A DNA stretch of 64,000 bases from Mycobacterium shimoidei (lineage in GTDB: Bacteria > Actinomycetota > Actinomycetes > Mycobacteriales > Mycobacteriaceae), in the NCBI GenBank assembly GCA_002101905.1, contig LQPU01000032.1:124001-188000 (forward strand). Reading direction: 5' to 3'. Below the pieces are notes generated by a model that worked only from the letters and a program-made list of their open reading frames with translations, had not been told where the DNA came from and did no database searches. The translations under genes and the position numbers were made by a program. Positions 1 to 8,715 of the stretch are shown here, in pieces; the first letter of the stretch is position 1, and every line of letters starts with the position of its first letter.

Positions 1-253
1 CAGAATCACCCCGCGTGAAATACAACGTCGCGGCGACCGTGATGGCGATGACCGCGATCAGCGTTACGCCCAGCAGCGCCCACTTCATTCTGCTTCCTTG
101 CTTTGGCGGCTGGGGCGGTGGATACCACGGCTGCTGTTGTCCCTGTGGCGGCCCATACGGCTGGCCTTGCGGTGGCGGGCCGAATCCAGGTTGCCCGGGC
201 CCGGGTGCACCTGGTCCTGCACCCCATGGATTCTGCGGCGGCGGGGAAGTCAT
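1..253 (-). CDS. Partial Pro/Gly/Gln-rich single-pass membrane protein (runs off left edge)
   Basis: A gene reads leftward from an ATG at 253 and is cut by the window edge after 84 codons. The first ~57 residues are a disordered segment rich in Pro, Gly and Gln (MTSPPPQNPWGAG...), followed by a hydrophobic helix (WALLGVTLIAVIAITVAATL) and a short TRGDS start of the outer part. A GAGGTGAG ribosome site lies just upstream. This layout is common in mycobacterial membrane proteins that expose a C-terminal domain outside the cytoplasm. It follows espJ in the same direction, about 300 bases downstream, so it may be ESX-1 associated, but the missing C-terminus prevents assignment. Confidence 0.7.
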   Translation of the reverse strand, partial: MTSPPPQNPWGAGPGAPGPGQPGFGPPPQGQPYGPPQGQQQPWYPPPQPPKQGSRMKWALLGVTLIAVIAITVAATLYFTRGDS

Positions 254-554
254 GCACTCACCTCGGTGTCACCCAACGCAATTCGACCCTTCTCACGGAT
301 CCGCACATTAGCCGCCGCATCGTCAACGCAGCTTCCCTTCAGCTTAGGTTATCGGCCGCCATGCTCGACGCGGCAATTTGTCGGTCCGACCAGCGCGGTT
401 CCGCTCTAAAATCAGCATCAGCACCTCGAATCTGGTGTTCGGCCGCGCTGCAATATCAGTAGAAACCTCCGATGCAGCGATCCACGATTTTTCCAAATCG
501 ATCGGATACGCACAATTCGTGAAACTCAAGCGCAATGAATTGACACCAGCACGA
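254..554. other. Intergenic stretch after espJ, no gene seen
   Basis: About 300 bases between the end of espJ and the leftmost gene. I see no convincing coding frame, RNA gene or terminator. It is less GC-rich than its neighbours, and the right place for a promoter of the left-edge membrane gene, but no promoter motif stands out. Confidence 0.4.
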
Positions 555-1184
555 CTAGAGCTCAACGTCGGTCGGTGGCTGCCCGGGGCGACTGGGCGCC
601 TGCGGTGTGATCGGAACGCCGGGGCCGGCAGACTGACCACCAGCAGCACCCCCTCCGAGAGAATCCGGATTCGGAGCTAGCGGCTGCCGCTGCGGGCCAG
701 CGGCTTGCTGCCTCGGTTCGCTTGCCTCGCTGGGCTTTTCTTCGGGCTTATCCTGCTTTACCTCCGGACTTTCCGGTTGCGGTACATCGGTTGGCTGATT
801 CGCGTTGACGCCCTGCTGCCCAAGCTGGCCGGCGGAACCCATCCGGCCCGCCATGCCCATCATGCCCATCATGCTTTGCGGCACCACGCCCAGCATTCCC
901 GCCATCTGCATCGGCATCTGTGCCGCTTGCTGGGCCATTTGCATCGGCATCTGCGCCAGCTGGCCCAGTTGCCCCATCTGGCCCATCATCCCGCTCATCG
1001 GGTTGCTCCCCGGCGCCCCAGCCGTTCCCGGTGCACCGCCAGTCTGGCCCTGGCCGCTGCGGTCAAACTGTTGCTGATTGAATTTCTGCCCGAGGTTTTG
1101 ATCGGTGTCGCGATAGCGACTAGCCGCTTCACCGAACTTGGCGGCCGTCTGCAGCGCCGCCTGCTTGACCCTATCCAGCGTCAT
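555..1184 (-). CDS. espJ: EspJ-like ESX-1 protein, C-terminal part (split from its N-terminus)
   Basis: This frame begins at an ATG that overlaps the stop of the preceding small frame (ATGA). Its first ~30 residues (MTLDRVKQAALQTAAKFG..., then YRDTDQNLG) match the second helix of the EspJ/EspC-type hairpin. The remainder is low-complexity: a Met/Gln/Gly-rich stretch (residues ~55-115, with repeated MGQLGQ, MPMQMA and MMGMMG units) and a Pro/Glu/Gln-rich tail. EspJ of M. tuberculosis, as I recall it, is one protein of about 280 residues, and the two frames here sum to about 269, so this looks like one gene split by a frameshift. Independent translation by stop-start coupling is the alternative. 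It lies downstream of eccD1, the usual espJ place. Confidence 0.6.
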   Translation of the reverse strand: MTLDRVKQAALQTAAKFGEAASRYRDTDQNLGQKFNQQQFDRSGQGQTGGAPGTAGAPGSNPMSGMMGQMGQLGQLAQMPMQMAQQAAQMPMQMAGMLGVVPQSMMGMMGMAGRMGSAGQLGQQGVNANQPTDVPQPESPEVKQDKPEEKPSEASEPRQQAAGPQRQPLAPNPDSLGGGAAGGQSAGPGVPITPQAPSRPGQPPTDVEL

Positions 1185-1363
1185 GGTCCGACTATCGGCT
1201 CTTCCACTTTGGGAATCTGCGCGGCGATCGCGGACGACAGCGCATCACTCCCCGACACAGAGAAGCCTGCTGGAGCGGACGGGATGTTGTTCGCGTGTTC
1301 GCTCAGCCGCGCCCCTGCTTCCTCCAACTTGTCGTGATCGACTTTCAGCGTCTCATGCGTCAT
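1181..1363 (-). CDS. espJ: EspJ-like ESX-1 protein, N-terminal 60 residues
   Basis: A 60-residue frame starting MTHETLKVDHDKL and containing FSVSGSDALSSAIAAQIP. This matches the first helix and linker of EspJ, where the recalled M. tuberculosis protein has IAVSGTDSVVAAINETMP. It stops at PIVGP, exactly where homologues continue into the second helix, and that helix is found in the overlapping frame (555-1184). One missing base, or a -1 slip by the ribosome, would join them. EspJ is an ESX-1 associated protein of unknown exact role, linked to the secreted EspC/EspF hairpin family. Alone, this fragment could not form the helical hairpin. Confidence 0.6.
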   Translation of the reverse strand: MTHETLKVDHDKLEEAGARLSEHANNIPSAPAGFSVSGSDALSSAIAAQIPKVEEPIVGP

Positions 1364-1444
1364 CGGTGACCCTCCCGCGCTGCGCCTTTGCCAACGAAAT
1401 CATAAACGGCACCTGCCCTATCAACCTGCACCAATTCCTCGCCG

Positions 1445-2974
1445 CTACAGCCGGATATTGCGAATCATGTCGTACACGCTGGCGATCCACAGCAGCAGCG
1501 GAATCACCGCAGCGATGGCCGCGCCGTCGATAAGTTCCAGAATCCGCTTGGTCACCGGCGACACCCGACCGATTCCACTCGTCGCGCCAACCATCACCAC
1601 CGCAACGACGGCGAACACGAGGTAAATGCTCAACACCACCCACGCGCTGTGCGGATACCACAGACTCACCTTGGCCATCACACCTGTCGGGATGGCTACA
1701 GCCGCAGCCAATAGCGCCCAGGCACACCAGGGTTCGGCATACAGCCGAGACCGGAATCCGCACACCAACGTCACGAGTACGGCCACGATCAGGCTATGCA
1801 CAAAGAAGTGGCCGCGTACCACCACCGCGATCGCGCCGGCCGCCAGGACCAGGGTGCCGGCCGCGACGAACCCGATCAGCAGTTGTTTGGTCAAGCGGCT
1901 GCGCTCGGTCAGCCGCGCCGCCGATTCGGGCACTGAGGCCATAATCGCTTGCCACGTGGAGGATTCCTCGTCCACGGAGTCGGGTGTCTCGACCGCATCC
2001 AGCAACTCTTCGTTGCCGACGTTCTCGCCGGGCGCCGGAATCGGTGGCAACGCAATCCGCGCGACCGCCACCGTCAGCTTGGCCGCATTGGTCACCACAA
2101 ACAACCCGAAAAGGATGGCCCCGGGTGGTACCCAGTGCTGCCCACCATAGCCATAGGCGATGGCGGCGCCGGCTACCGCGATCGCCGTAACCGTCGCAAA
2201 CGCGGCCAACTCAGCACGCTTGCGCGGACCGCCGCGTGTAGCCAGGGTCAACAGCAGCACAGCCATCGCGCCCGCAGCCAATTGCGGTGCGCCCAGCGAG
2301 TCGACGCCACGCGGCAAGGGAATCGCCAACGCCACAGCGCCGGCGATGATCGGAAAAGCCGATAGCAGAAGGCTTTCCGCCATATTCAAGTTGCCGTACC
2401 GGCTCCGCGCGAACAGGCTGCCCACCAATAAACCGATGCCCAGTGTCCCCAGCGCCGGCGCCCACCACAGCGGATGTCCCGTGTTGGACCACGCCAAGAG
2501 TGCGAGCACGGTGATCGCCACCGCGCCCAACGGAATCGCCGTAACGACAAAGCGATTCAGCGCCGAGCGATCGAATTCCGGCGACTCATCGAGCACCGCG
2601 ATCGCATCGATGACATCCTCAACCAGCGGTCGATACCGCTCGGTGCGACTAACCGACACCAGGGTAAGCAAGGCGCCGTCGACCACACCCGCATCGTCGA
2701 GCGATTGGTCAAGTTTCAACGGCGGCCCACCCGGGCGGGCGAAAGCCCAAACACCGGTTGCACCGAAGTCGAAGCCGGCCAGGACGTCGGGCGGAGTGTC
2801 TTCGAGCAATTCGGCGAGCACCGCGACGGTTTCATCGATATACGCCTCGATAGGCGTCGCCGAGGGCAACACCAAATCCGTCATTCGCTTACCGGTCAGG
2901 ATCGTCACCCGGGTGGTGGCCGGCCTGCTGGGTGTGGTGCCCGACGTTGCCGGGGCGGCTGCTGGCGCGCTCAA
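1445..2974 (-). CDS. eccD1: ESX-1 secretion channel membrane protein EccD1
   Basis: EccD is the polytopic subunit of the type VII secretion inner-membrane complex. The protein has 509 residues, as expected for the family (511 in M. tuberculosis). Residues ~20-105 form the cytoplasmic ubiquitin-like domain (TRVTILTGKRMTDLVLP... through ALLTLVSV), and from ~140 onward about eleven hydrophobic helices follow, consistent with the EccD barrel. The start ATG overlaps the espI stop (ATGA), so the two genes are translationally coupled. espJ follows about 80 bases downstream. Confidence 0.95.
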   Translation of the reverse strand: MSAPAAAPATSGTTPSRPATTRVTILTGKRMTDLVLPSATPIEAYIDETVAVLAELLEDTPPDVLAGFDFGATGVWAFARPGGPPLKLDQSLDDAGVVDGALLTLVSVSRTERYRPLVEDVIDAIAVLDESPEFDRSALNRFVVTAIPLGAVAITVLALLAWSNTGHPLWWAPALGTLGIGLLVGSLFARSRYGNLNMAESLLLSAFPIIAGAVALAIPLPRGVDSLGAPQLAAGAMAVLLLTLATRGGPRKRAELAAFATVTAIAVAGAAIAYGYGGQHWVPPGAILFGLFVVTNAAKLTVAVARIALPPIPAPGENVGNEELLDAVETPDSVDEESSTWQAIMASVPESAARLTERSRLTKQLLIGFVAAGTLVLAAGAIAVVVRGHFFVHSLIVAVLVTLVCGFRSRLYAEPWCAWALLAAAVAIPTGVMAKVSLWYPHSAWVVLSIYLVFAVVAVVMVGATSGIGRVSPVTKRILELIDGAAIAAVIPLLLWIASVYDMIRNIRL

Positions 2975-4347
2975 CGCCGCTCGAGCCGATCGAAGTCGTC
3001 GGACAGCGCCGCGGCCAACTCAAGGATCCTGCGCTGGAAGGTCGAACCCAGCAGATCGAGCTGGATTTCCGTCCCGGACGCAATGTGCTTGTCCCACGGC
3101 AACTCGATCACCCGGCCCGGCTGCAGGTGCCGCTCGAATTGCTGCAGCAAATCCTCGACATCCAGGTTCGGCTTACCCGGCACGACGTGGTTGATGACCA
3201 CGCATGCCCGGGAGAGCAGATCCTGATATCCGTTCTGGCGCAGCCAATCCATCGCGACCGCGGCCTGCCGCGCACCGTCGATCGACGCGCTTGCGACGAT
3301 CACGATCCCGGAAACCGTCGACAGCACAGCCTGGCTGGCGGAATCGAAAAGCCCTGTGCCGCAGTCCGCGAGTACCAGGTTGTAGTACCTCGAGACTATT
3401 TCGGTCGCGCCCTTCCAGTCCTCATCGTTGAACGCGCGGCGCGCCACGCTGTACTCCTCGGAGGCGAGCACCTCTAAATTCGACGCGTTCATGCTGGTGT
3501 GGGCACGAATGTCGTTGTAACGCGACAGCGACTTGTCAGCAAGCAGATCCGCGATGGTGGCCGCTGACTGCCGACCCGCACGATCGGCGAGGTTCCCCGC
3601 GCCAGGATCGGCGTCGATAGCCAGAATTCGGTCACCGCGCACCTTGGCCAGCGCTGAGCCCAACGCCACGGTCACGGCGGTCTTACCGACACCGCCTTTC
3701 AGACCCAGGATCGCGATCTGATACGAGTCGCGGGCGTTGCGGCGCACTCGCATTTGCAGGTCGAGTTCGTAGAGTTCGTCCGGTGACAAACCCAGGTTCA
3801 CCCGGGTCAGCAGATAAAGCCAATGCCGCCATCCACGCTGCGACGGCATCTTGACCGGCGACTTGATGCCGACGTGCGACAGCGCGTCGATCGCGCGATG
3901 GTTGCCAATCGTCGCGGCGGATGTTTGGGCCGGCTGGCTGGGCTGTGGTGCAGCGACCCGCCATCCTGTATCCGGCTGCGACTCGGCGAAATGCTGGCTC
4001 GGCGCCGGTGCGGGTTGCATCTGCGGCGGGGGAGGGGGCGGTGTGCGCGGCTGCTCATAGCTCGCGCCCGCGGCTCCCGTTTGCGGCGCCGCGGCGCCGT
4101 TCGAACGCGGGATCGGTATGTCGGTGTGCGAATGCTGCTGTTGCGGCGCGGCCTGAGCCTGCCAAGCCTGTCCCTGGGACGGGCCATTGATCGGCATCGG
4201 CGGCGGCGGCGCGTCGGGCGAGGTCGATGGGCTCGTCGGCTTCGGGTTGGGCTGGTACCGCCGCACGGCATCCAGATCCACCTGCGTCGTAGCGTCCCCG
4301 GGTTGTTCCTCGGGGGCATTGAAAAGCCGGTCATAGTCGGCCGACAT
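2971..4347 (-). CDS. espI: ESX-1 associated Pro-rich ParA-like ATPase EspI
   Basis: EspI is a cytoplasmic ESX-1 protein reported to reduce ESX-1 activity when ATP is low. The N-terminal ~155 residues are disordered and Pro/Gln-rich (runs of PPPPPP), followed by SQRGWRHWLYLLTRVNLGLSPDE and a MinD/ParA-type ATPase with a deviant Walker A (LKGGVGKTAVT) and an ALSDDFDR end. The full protein is ~458 residues, against 666 recalled for M. tuberculosis. The loss is in the Pro-rich part, and the ATPase domain is whole. I chose the ATG at 4347 because GAGAGG lies 5 bases before it. A GTG two codons upstream is possible. Confidence 0.9.
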   Translation of the reverse strand: MSADYDRLFNAPEEQPGDATTQVDLDAVRRYQPNPKPTSPSTSPDAPPPPMPINGPSQGQAWQAQAAPQQQHSHTDIPIPRSNGAAAPQTGAAGASYEQPRTPPPPPPQMQPAPAPSQHFAESQPDTGWRVAAPQPSQPAQTSAATIGNHRAIDALSHVGIKSPVKMPSQRGWRHWLYLLTRVNLGLSPDELYELDLQMRVRRNARDSYQIAILGLKGGVGKTAVTVALGSALAKVRGDRILAIDADPGAGNLADRAGRQSAATIADLLADKSLSRYNDIRAHTSMNASNLEVLASEEYSVARRAFNDEDWKGATEIVSRYYNLVLADCGTGLFDSASQAVLSTVSGIVIVASASIDGARQAAVAMDWLRQNGYQDLLSRACVVINHVVPGKPNLDVEDLLQQFERHLQPGRVIELPWDKHIASGTEIQLDLLGSTFQRRILELAAALSDDFDRLERR

Positions 4348-4386
4348 GAGCACCTCTCAAAATCGGTTCAAGGTGACAAAGCACGC

Positions 4387-4423
4387 GGGGGGCGAAGTCC
4401 CCGTGTGGTCGGACTCGCCCCCC
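4387..4423 (-). terminator. Strong GC hairpin between esxA and espI
   Basis: GGGGGGCGAAGTCC (4387-4400) and GGACTCGCCCCCC (4411-4423) pair almost perfectly around a 10-base loop. The hairpin sits just after the esxA stop and before espI. In the direction of transcription it is followed only by GCTTTG, not a real U-tract, so it is more likely an attenuator or a 3' stabiliser of the abundant esxBA message than a full terminator. Confidence 0.5.
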
Positions 4424-4437
4424 GGCGCCCTGCTGTC

Positions 4438-4725
4438 CTAGGCAAACATACCGGTGACGCCGGCTTCCGTCTGCCCCATTGTCTGGCCGGCCTCGCTGAT
4501 GGTCTGCGCCAGATTCTGCAGCGCAGCGTTCAGCTCGGCGGCGGTATTGTCCCAGCGCATCTGCACCGCCTGGTAGGCCTCCGAACCGGAACCGCCCCAC
4601 ACCGCTGCCAGCGCGGCAAGAGAACCCTTGCCCTCGTCGAGCAGACCGTGGGTGGTCTGGACGGCGCCTTGGATGTCGCTGGCGCCAGCTTCGATGCCGG
4701 CGAAGTTCCACAGCTGTTCGCTCAT
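4438..4725 (-). CDS. esxA: ESAT-6 (EsxA), WXG100 secreted effector
   Basis: The 95-residue protein has the length of ESAT-6. It carries the WGG motif at W43-G45 ([11 protein letters not shown]) in the turn of the helical hairpin, and ends in [10 protein letters not shown], the conserved ESAT-6 C-terminus. It forms a 1:1 dimer with EsxB, is secreted by ESX-1, and is required for phagosome membrane damage in pathogenic species. It lies 32 bases after esxB, the usual co-expressed pair, and is followed by a strong hairpin. Confidence 0.97.
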   Translation of the reverse strand: MSEQLWNFAGIEAGASDIQGAVQTTHGLLDEGKGSLAALAAVWGGSGSEAYQAVQMRWDNTAAELNAALQNLAQTISEAGQTMGQTEAGVTGMFA

Positions 4726-4757
4726 ATTCTTTGCTCCGTTTCTCGTGGGGGTCGTGG

Positions 4758-5060
4758 TCAGATGTGCATCGCGGACGACAGGTTGCCCGACTGCTCCTCG
4801 TCGGTCGAGGTGTAGTGCGCGCCCGCCGTGTGGATGTTCGTCGAGATGTCGTTGAGCTCCATGATCTGCTGGTTGGCAGCTTCCTGGAACCGCATCAGCG
4901 CCGTCTGCGCGGCCGTGCCGGCCTGGCCCTGGAACTGGCCGGCGAGCGTGCCCGCCACCGACTCGACGTGTGCGATGACCCCCTTGAGTTCACCGGAGAT
5001 CCGTTCGAAGTTGCTGGCCTCCTTGGCGAGGACAGCGGCATCGGTTTGCATCTGTGCCAT
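4758..5060 (-). CDS. esxB: CFP-10 (EsxB), ESAT-6 partner
   Basis: The protein has 100 residues when started at MAQMQTD (ATG at 5060), matching CFP-10. [10 protein letters not shown] and RFQEAANQQ are recognisable, and the C-terminal export signal YxxxD is present (Y83-D87, YTSTD). EsxB carries that signal for the EsxAB dimer and is recognised by EccCb1. One oddity is that the WXG motif reads F43-Q-G45, with Phe in place of the Trp of M. tuberculosis CFP-10. A 12-codon longer start exists but lacks family support. Confidence 0.95.
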   Translation of the reverse strand: MAQMQTDAAVLAKEASNFERISGELKGVIAHVESVAGTLAGQFQGQAGTAAQTALMRFQEAANQQIMELNDISTNIHTAGAHYTSTDEEQSGNLSSAMHI

Positions 5061-5147
5061 GCTGAACTGCTTCCTCTCTTCCTGTGTCCTCACCACGGAA
5101 TGGCGAGTCTTCCGGCCATCTTGGCCGTGAAGTCTTTGGCTGGACGA

Positions 5148-6482
5148 CTACCAGTCGTCCCCTTCTTCTTCGTCCAGGTCCTGGGCGAGCGGTGCGGGCG
5201 CTTTCAGAGCCGCCTTGGTACCCCCGGTTTTCGGTGCCTGGCCGGCCATGCCGACCGGTCCGGCGCCCCCTGCGCCGATTGGGGCCGCGCCAGCGGTCGC
5301 CGACGCTCCCGCAGCCGCCCCGGCATCCACCGCCGCCGGCGCCACCGGAACGTCGACCCTGTCTATCAGCTTGGCCATCAATGGTGTTCGCGGTGACGAC
5401 CCGCCCATGCCGGGCAGCGAAGCCGCCCGCACCAGCCCGGCCCCGGAAGCCGGCCCTGAGCCACCAACCAACGGATGGTTCGACAGGGGACTGGCCCCGA
5501 GCAGACCCATCTGGATGCCGTGGTCGTTGGACCCCATGCTTCCCATTTGGGTGAACATCGACGCGACTTGCTGCATCGGCTGAGTCAACTGCTGCATGGG
5601 GTTGCTTGCCACCAGCTGCCCCAACTGCGCCGGGATCTGCATCGCCTGCGAGCCCACCTGCATCGCCTGTTGCATCGCCTGCTGGGGAGCTTGCGTTGCC
5701 TGATTTTCCTGAGTCGCCTGCGACACTCCCTCGTTCGCCCCGCGGCTCGCAGCGCCTTCCGCATTGGTGGCCGCCATGTTGGCCAAGTCCGCGCCCTTGC
5801 CGCTGTTCAGTCCGACCGATTCGATTGTGGCTTGCCCGGTGACGTGGGTGAAGACCGCATCGCGCGCGACGGCACCGGCCATACCTGCGGCGGTGCGGCC
5901 CAACGACGCACCGAGCACCGCCTCACCGACACCCGGAATGACGATCGGCGTCATCGGCATGATCGGCTCGAACATCGTGTTGGCGGTGGTCTCGGCCAGA
6001 TAGGCGTACATCACGTTGGCCGCTTGCACCCACATGCGGACGTAGTCCGCCTCGTTGATTGCGATCGGAACCGTGTTCACACCAAGGAAATTGGTCGCAT
6101 TCAAGATCGCGTTGGTGATGTGGTTCTCTACGATCTCAGGTATCTGCGGGGTGGTGGTGGCCGCGGTGACGTACGAGGCTGCCTGAGCACTCGCCTGCGC
6201 GGCGCGCTTCTGCGCCTGCAGTGCCAAGGTTTCAAGCCAGGCCACCATCGGCATGACCGCCGAAACCCCTCGCTCGCTGCCCATCCCGGTCCAAGCCGCG
6301 CTCAGCGCGGCCAGCGCCGCCGCGAGTTCGGCAGCCTGCGCCTCAAGCGCCACAGCCCAGGCTTCCCACCCTGCGGCCGCCTGCAGCATGGGTCCTTCGC
6401 CCGCCCCGGCCTGCAGCCGTGCGGTATTGAGTTCCGGCGGCATCGCGCCGTACTCAACCCCGAAAGGTGGCGTGAACACCAT
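5148..6482 (-). CDS. PPE68: PPE family protein PPE68 of ESX-1
   Basis: The PPE domain covers residues ~1-180. It starts MVFTPPFGVEYGAMPPELNTARL, so there are several more residues before the MPPELN motif than in the M. tuberculosis protein. It has the AWTG turn at ~64 and the MWVQAANVMY helix. The middle (~275-320) is Met/Gln-rich (QQAMQQAMQVGSQAMQ). MGLLGASPLSNHPL and the acidic DEEEGDDW end are conserved PPE68 landmarks. The length is 444. It is expected to pair with PE35 and to be bound by EspG1 before export through ESX-1. It lies between PE35 and esxB, as in other ESX-1 loci. Confidence 0.95.
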   Translation of the reverse strand: MVFTPPFGVEYGAMPPELNTARLQAGAGEGPMLQAAAGWEAWAVALEAQAAELAAALAALSAAWTGMGSERGVSAVMPMVAWLETLALQAQKRAAQASAQAASYVTAATTTPQIPEIVENHITNAILNATNFLGVNTVPIAINEADYVRMWVQAANVMYAYLAETTANTMFEPIMPMTPIVIPGVGEAVLGASLGRTAAGMAGAVARDAVFTHVTGQATIESVGLNSGKGADLANMAATNAEGAASRGANEGVSQATQENQATQAPQQAMQQAMQVGSQAMQIPAQLGQLVASNPMQQLTQPMQQVASMFTQMGSMGSNDHGIQMGLLGASPLSNHPLVGGSGPASGAGLVRAASLPGMGGSSPRTPLMAKLIDRVDVPVAPAAVDAGAAAGASATAGAAPIGAGGAGPVGMAGQAPKTGGTKAALKAPAPLAQDLDEEEGDDW

Positions 6483-6520
6483 GGCGTAACTGCTTTGCTT
6501 TCGACGTGGCTGCCCGAGTA

Positions 6521-6817
6521 CTAGGCCAGGGTGGCGGCGGCCGCGGCGTCGACGGTCGTGTACATCGCGGCGATCTCGACGTACGCTGCGCCGGCGCGGG
6601 CCAGCTCCTCTTGTGCGAACGTGTGCAGCGCTAGCGCTTCGACGCCGTCCGACGCGAACGCCATAGCGGCCTGCGCTGAAACCTCATCCACTCCGGCCGG
6701 CACCAATCCTGTTACCGCAGCCGATGCCGCCGTCCCGGCGGCCAGGCCCTGTGTACCGTTGGCAATCACCTGCGCGCCAATACCGGCCGCGGCGGGGTCA
6801 AATGACATCGGTTGCAT
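6521..6817 (-). CDS. PE35: PE family protein PE35 of ESX-1
   Basis: A 98-residue protein with only a PE domain: MQPMSFDPAAAGIGAQVIAN at the start, TGLVPAGVDEVSAQAA in the turn (the PE landmark), and a second helix ending in YTTVDAAAAATLA. PE35 pairs with PPE68 as a four-helix substrate complex. The genes are adjacent (38 bases apart) and presumably co-transcribed. Confidence 0.95.
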   Translation of the reverse strand: MQPMSFDPAAAGIGAQVIANGTQGLAAGTAASAAVTGLVPAGVDEVSAQAAMAFASDGVEALALHTFAQEELARAGAAYVEIAAMYTTVDAAAAATLA

Positions 6818-6890
6818 TTGTAATTTCTCCTCCTACTTCGTCGGAGACGGTGGGCCGTAATGTCTCCTTGCGGAAGCTGTCGGATCGATC

Positions 6891-8666
6891 CTAACCGCCC
6901 TGTGAGGGTGGTAAAGACACTTCTTCTGGGGGATCGACATAGGCCGCCTGTATGACCTCTTTACCGTCCGGAGAGACGAGAAATGCCTGGCCAGGAGGCC
7001 TTCTCTTGACCTTGATCTCATTCGACGGGAACTCGGTTTTATCCCCAGACAGGAACAACGTCGGCGATCCTGCTCCAAATGCGGCGCCGACGAACTTGTC
7101 CATCGTCGCGCGATGCGCGTGGCTCATTTGGCAGGTGACGATAATGTGTAAACCAATATCCGCGGCGGCCGGCAATAACGGGGCCAGCGGGGTCATCGGC
7201 GGCATCGCACCGCCGGCGGCGACGATCATGTGCCAGTCATCGACCAGTAGCACGACGTCGGGTCCGCTCCACCACGACCGCGTGCGCAGCTGCGCGGTTG
7301 TCAGGTTGGCCGGCGGCAGCCGCTTTCGTAAGTTGATCGCCAGCGCCTTGATGGCCTCGTCGAGGGTTGCGCTGTTCCGGTTGATTGCGCCCGCATCGAG
7401 CAGATGCGAGTCGGGCACGGCATCCAACAGACCCGACCGGTAGTCGGCCAACATAAACCGCACCTGATCCGGACTGTTTCGCGCGCAGATGGCCTGAGCG
7501 ACCGCATGCGCGATGCGCGTCTTCCCTGATTTCGCGGCACCGAAGATCAACAGGTGCGGCGTCATCTGCATGTCCGCGTAGGCCACCGAGAGATCCGATT
7601 CGCGCACCCCGATCGGAACCACCCAGCGGGTGCGGTAATCGGCGTCTGGTCCCGGTGGGTTCGGATCGAGTTCGTGCAGGTAGATGCGTTCGGGCAGCAC
7701 CCGTACCTCCGGTGCCTGCTCCGTGTGCTGGGCTGCAATCTGCTGCACCGCCTGCGATATCGCCTCCACTAGGTTGTCGGCGCTATGCACACCGTCCAGC
7801 CGGGGAACTCCCATCATCAGGTGGTGTTTTTCCATCGAGATCGCCCGGCCGGGCCGGTTGGCCGGAATCTCACGGGTCATCCGGTCGATCTGGGTTTCGT
7901 TGATATCACCGAGCCGGAACTCCACCTTGGTGCCAAGGTAGTCACGCACCCGCGCCTTCAGTTCCGTCCAGCGGGGCGTGGAGATGACGGTGTGGACACC
8001 GAATGCCAGTCCCTGGCCCGCGATGTCCTGCACCATCGCCTCGAGGTCAGGGAATTCAGACACAAACGCCGGCCACCCGTCGACGACCAGGAACACGTCG
8101 CCGAAAGGGTCCGCCGCGGCTGGATGATTCGGGTCCTCGCGCATCTGCCGATACGCTGTCATCGAGCCAACCCGGTACTGCTTGAAGATGTTTTCCCGCT
8201 CGCGCAACACGGCTTTCATTTCTGCGACCATGCGGTTGACGCGGTCCGGTTCGGACCGGGTCGCCACTCCGCCGACGTGCGGCAGATCTTCGAGATAGAT
8301 CAGCCCGCCGCCGCCGAGGTCGATGCAATAGAACTGCACGTCTCGCGGCGAGTGCGTGGCGGCAGCCGACAGCACCAGCGTTTGCAGGAACGTCGACTTC
8401 CCGGTCTGCGGGGCTCCGCCGACGGCGATGTTGCCGCCGGCGGCTGAGACGTCGATTCCCCACACTTCCTGGCGATGCCGGCGCGGCTCGTCCATGATCC
8501 CCAGGCCGAAACGCAGCGGCTGCCGGTTGTCACGTTCGATGAGTTCGTTAACCGGCGTGGGATCCTTCAACGGCGGCAACCACATTCGGTATGCGATCGG
8601 CTCGCCGGTGCCCAGTTGGTCGAGCACGACCTCGCGCAACACTCGCGGTTGTTGTTCGATGCTCAT
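6891..8666 (-). CDS. eccCb1: ESX-1 ATPase EccCb1 (FtsK/SpoIIIE type, two domains)
   Basis: The C-terminal half of the split ESX-1 motor, 591 residues, identical in length to the M. tuberculosis protein. Two P-loop domains are visible: [11 protein letters not shown] near residue 85 and [11 protein letters not shown] near 380, each followed by a Walker B-like hydrophobic run ending in Asp ([16 protein letters not shown]). The last domain in this family binds the EsxB C-terminus. It acts in the cytoplasm with EccCa1, encoded 50 bases upstream, and is followed by PE35. Confidence 0.95.
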   Translation of the reverse strand: MSIEQQPRVLREVVLDQLGTGEPIAYRMWLPPLKDPTPVNELIERDNRQPLRFGLGIMDEPRRHRQEVWGIDVSAAGGNIAVGGAPQTGKSTFLQTLVLSAAATHSPRDVQFYCIDLGGGGLIYLEDLPHVGGVATRSEPDRVNRMVAEMKAVLRERENIFKQYRVGSMTAYRQMREDPNHPAAADPFGDVFLVVDGWPAFVSEFPDLEAMVQDIAGQGLAFGVHTVISTPRWTELKARVRDYLGTKVEFRLGDINETQIDRMTREIPANRPGRAISMEKHHLMMGVPRLDGVHSADNLVEAISQAVQQIAAQHTEQAPEVRVLPERIYLHELDPNPPGPDADYRTRWVVPIGVRESDLSVAYADMQMTPHLLIFGAAKSGKTRIAHAVAQAICARNSPDQVRFMLADYRSGLLDAVPDSHLLDAGAINRNSATLDEAIKALAINLRKRLPPANLTTAQLRTRSWWSGPDVVLLVDDWHMIVAAGGAMPPMTPLAPLLPAAADIGLHIIVTCQMSHAHRATMDKFVGAAFGAGSPTLFLSGDKTEFPSNEIKVKRRPPGQAFLVSPDGKEVIQAAYVDPPEEVSLPPSQGG

Positions 8667-8715
8667 CAGCGCCGCTCCTTCACATCGCTTCGCTTCGGAT
8701 CGTCGCTGGCGCGGA

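Noticed and set aside
2160..3194. Long plus-strand frame opposite eccD1/espI
   Set aside because: Shadow of eccD1 and espI; no domain.
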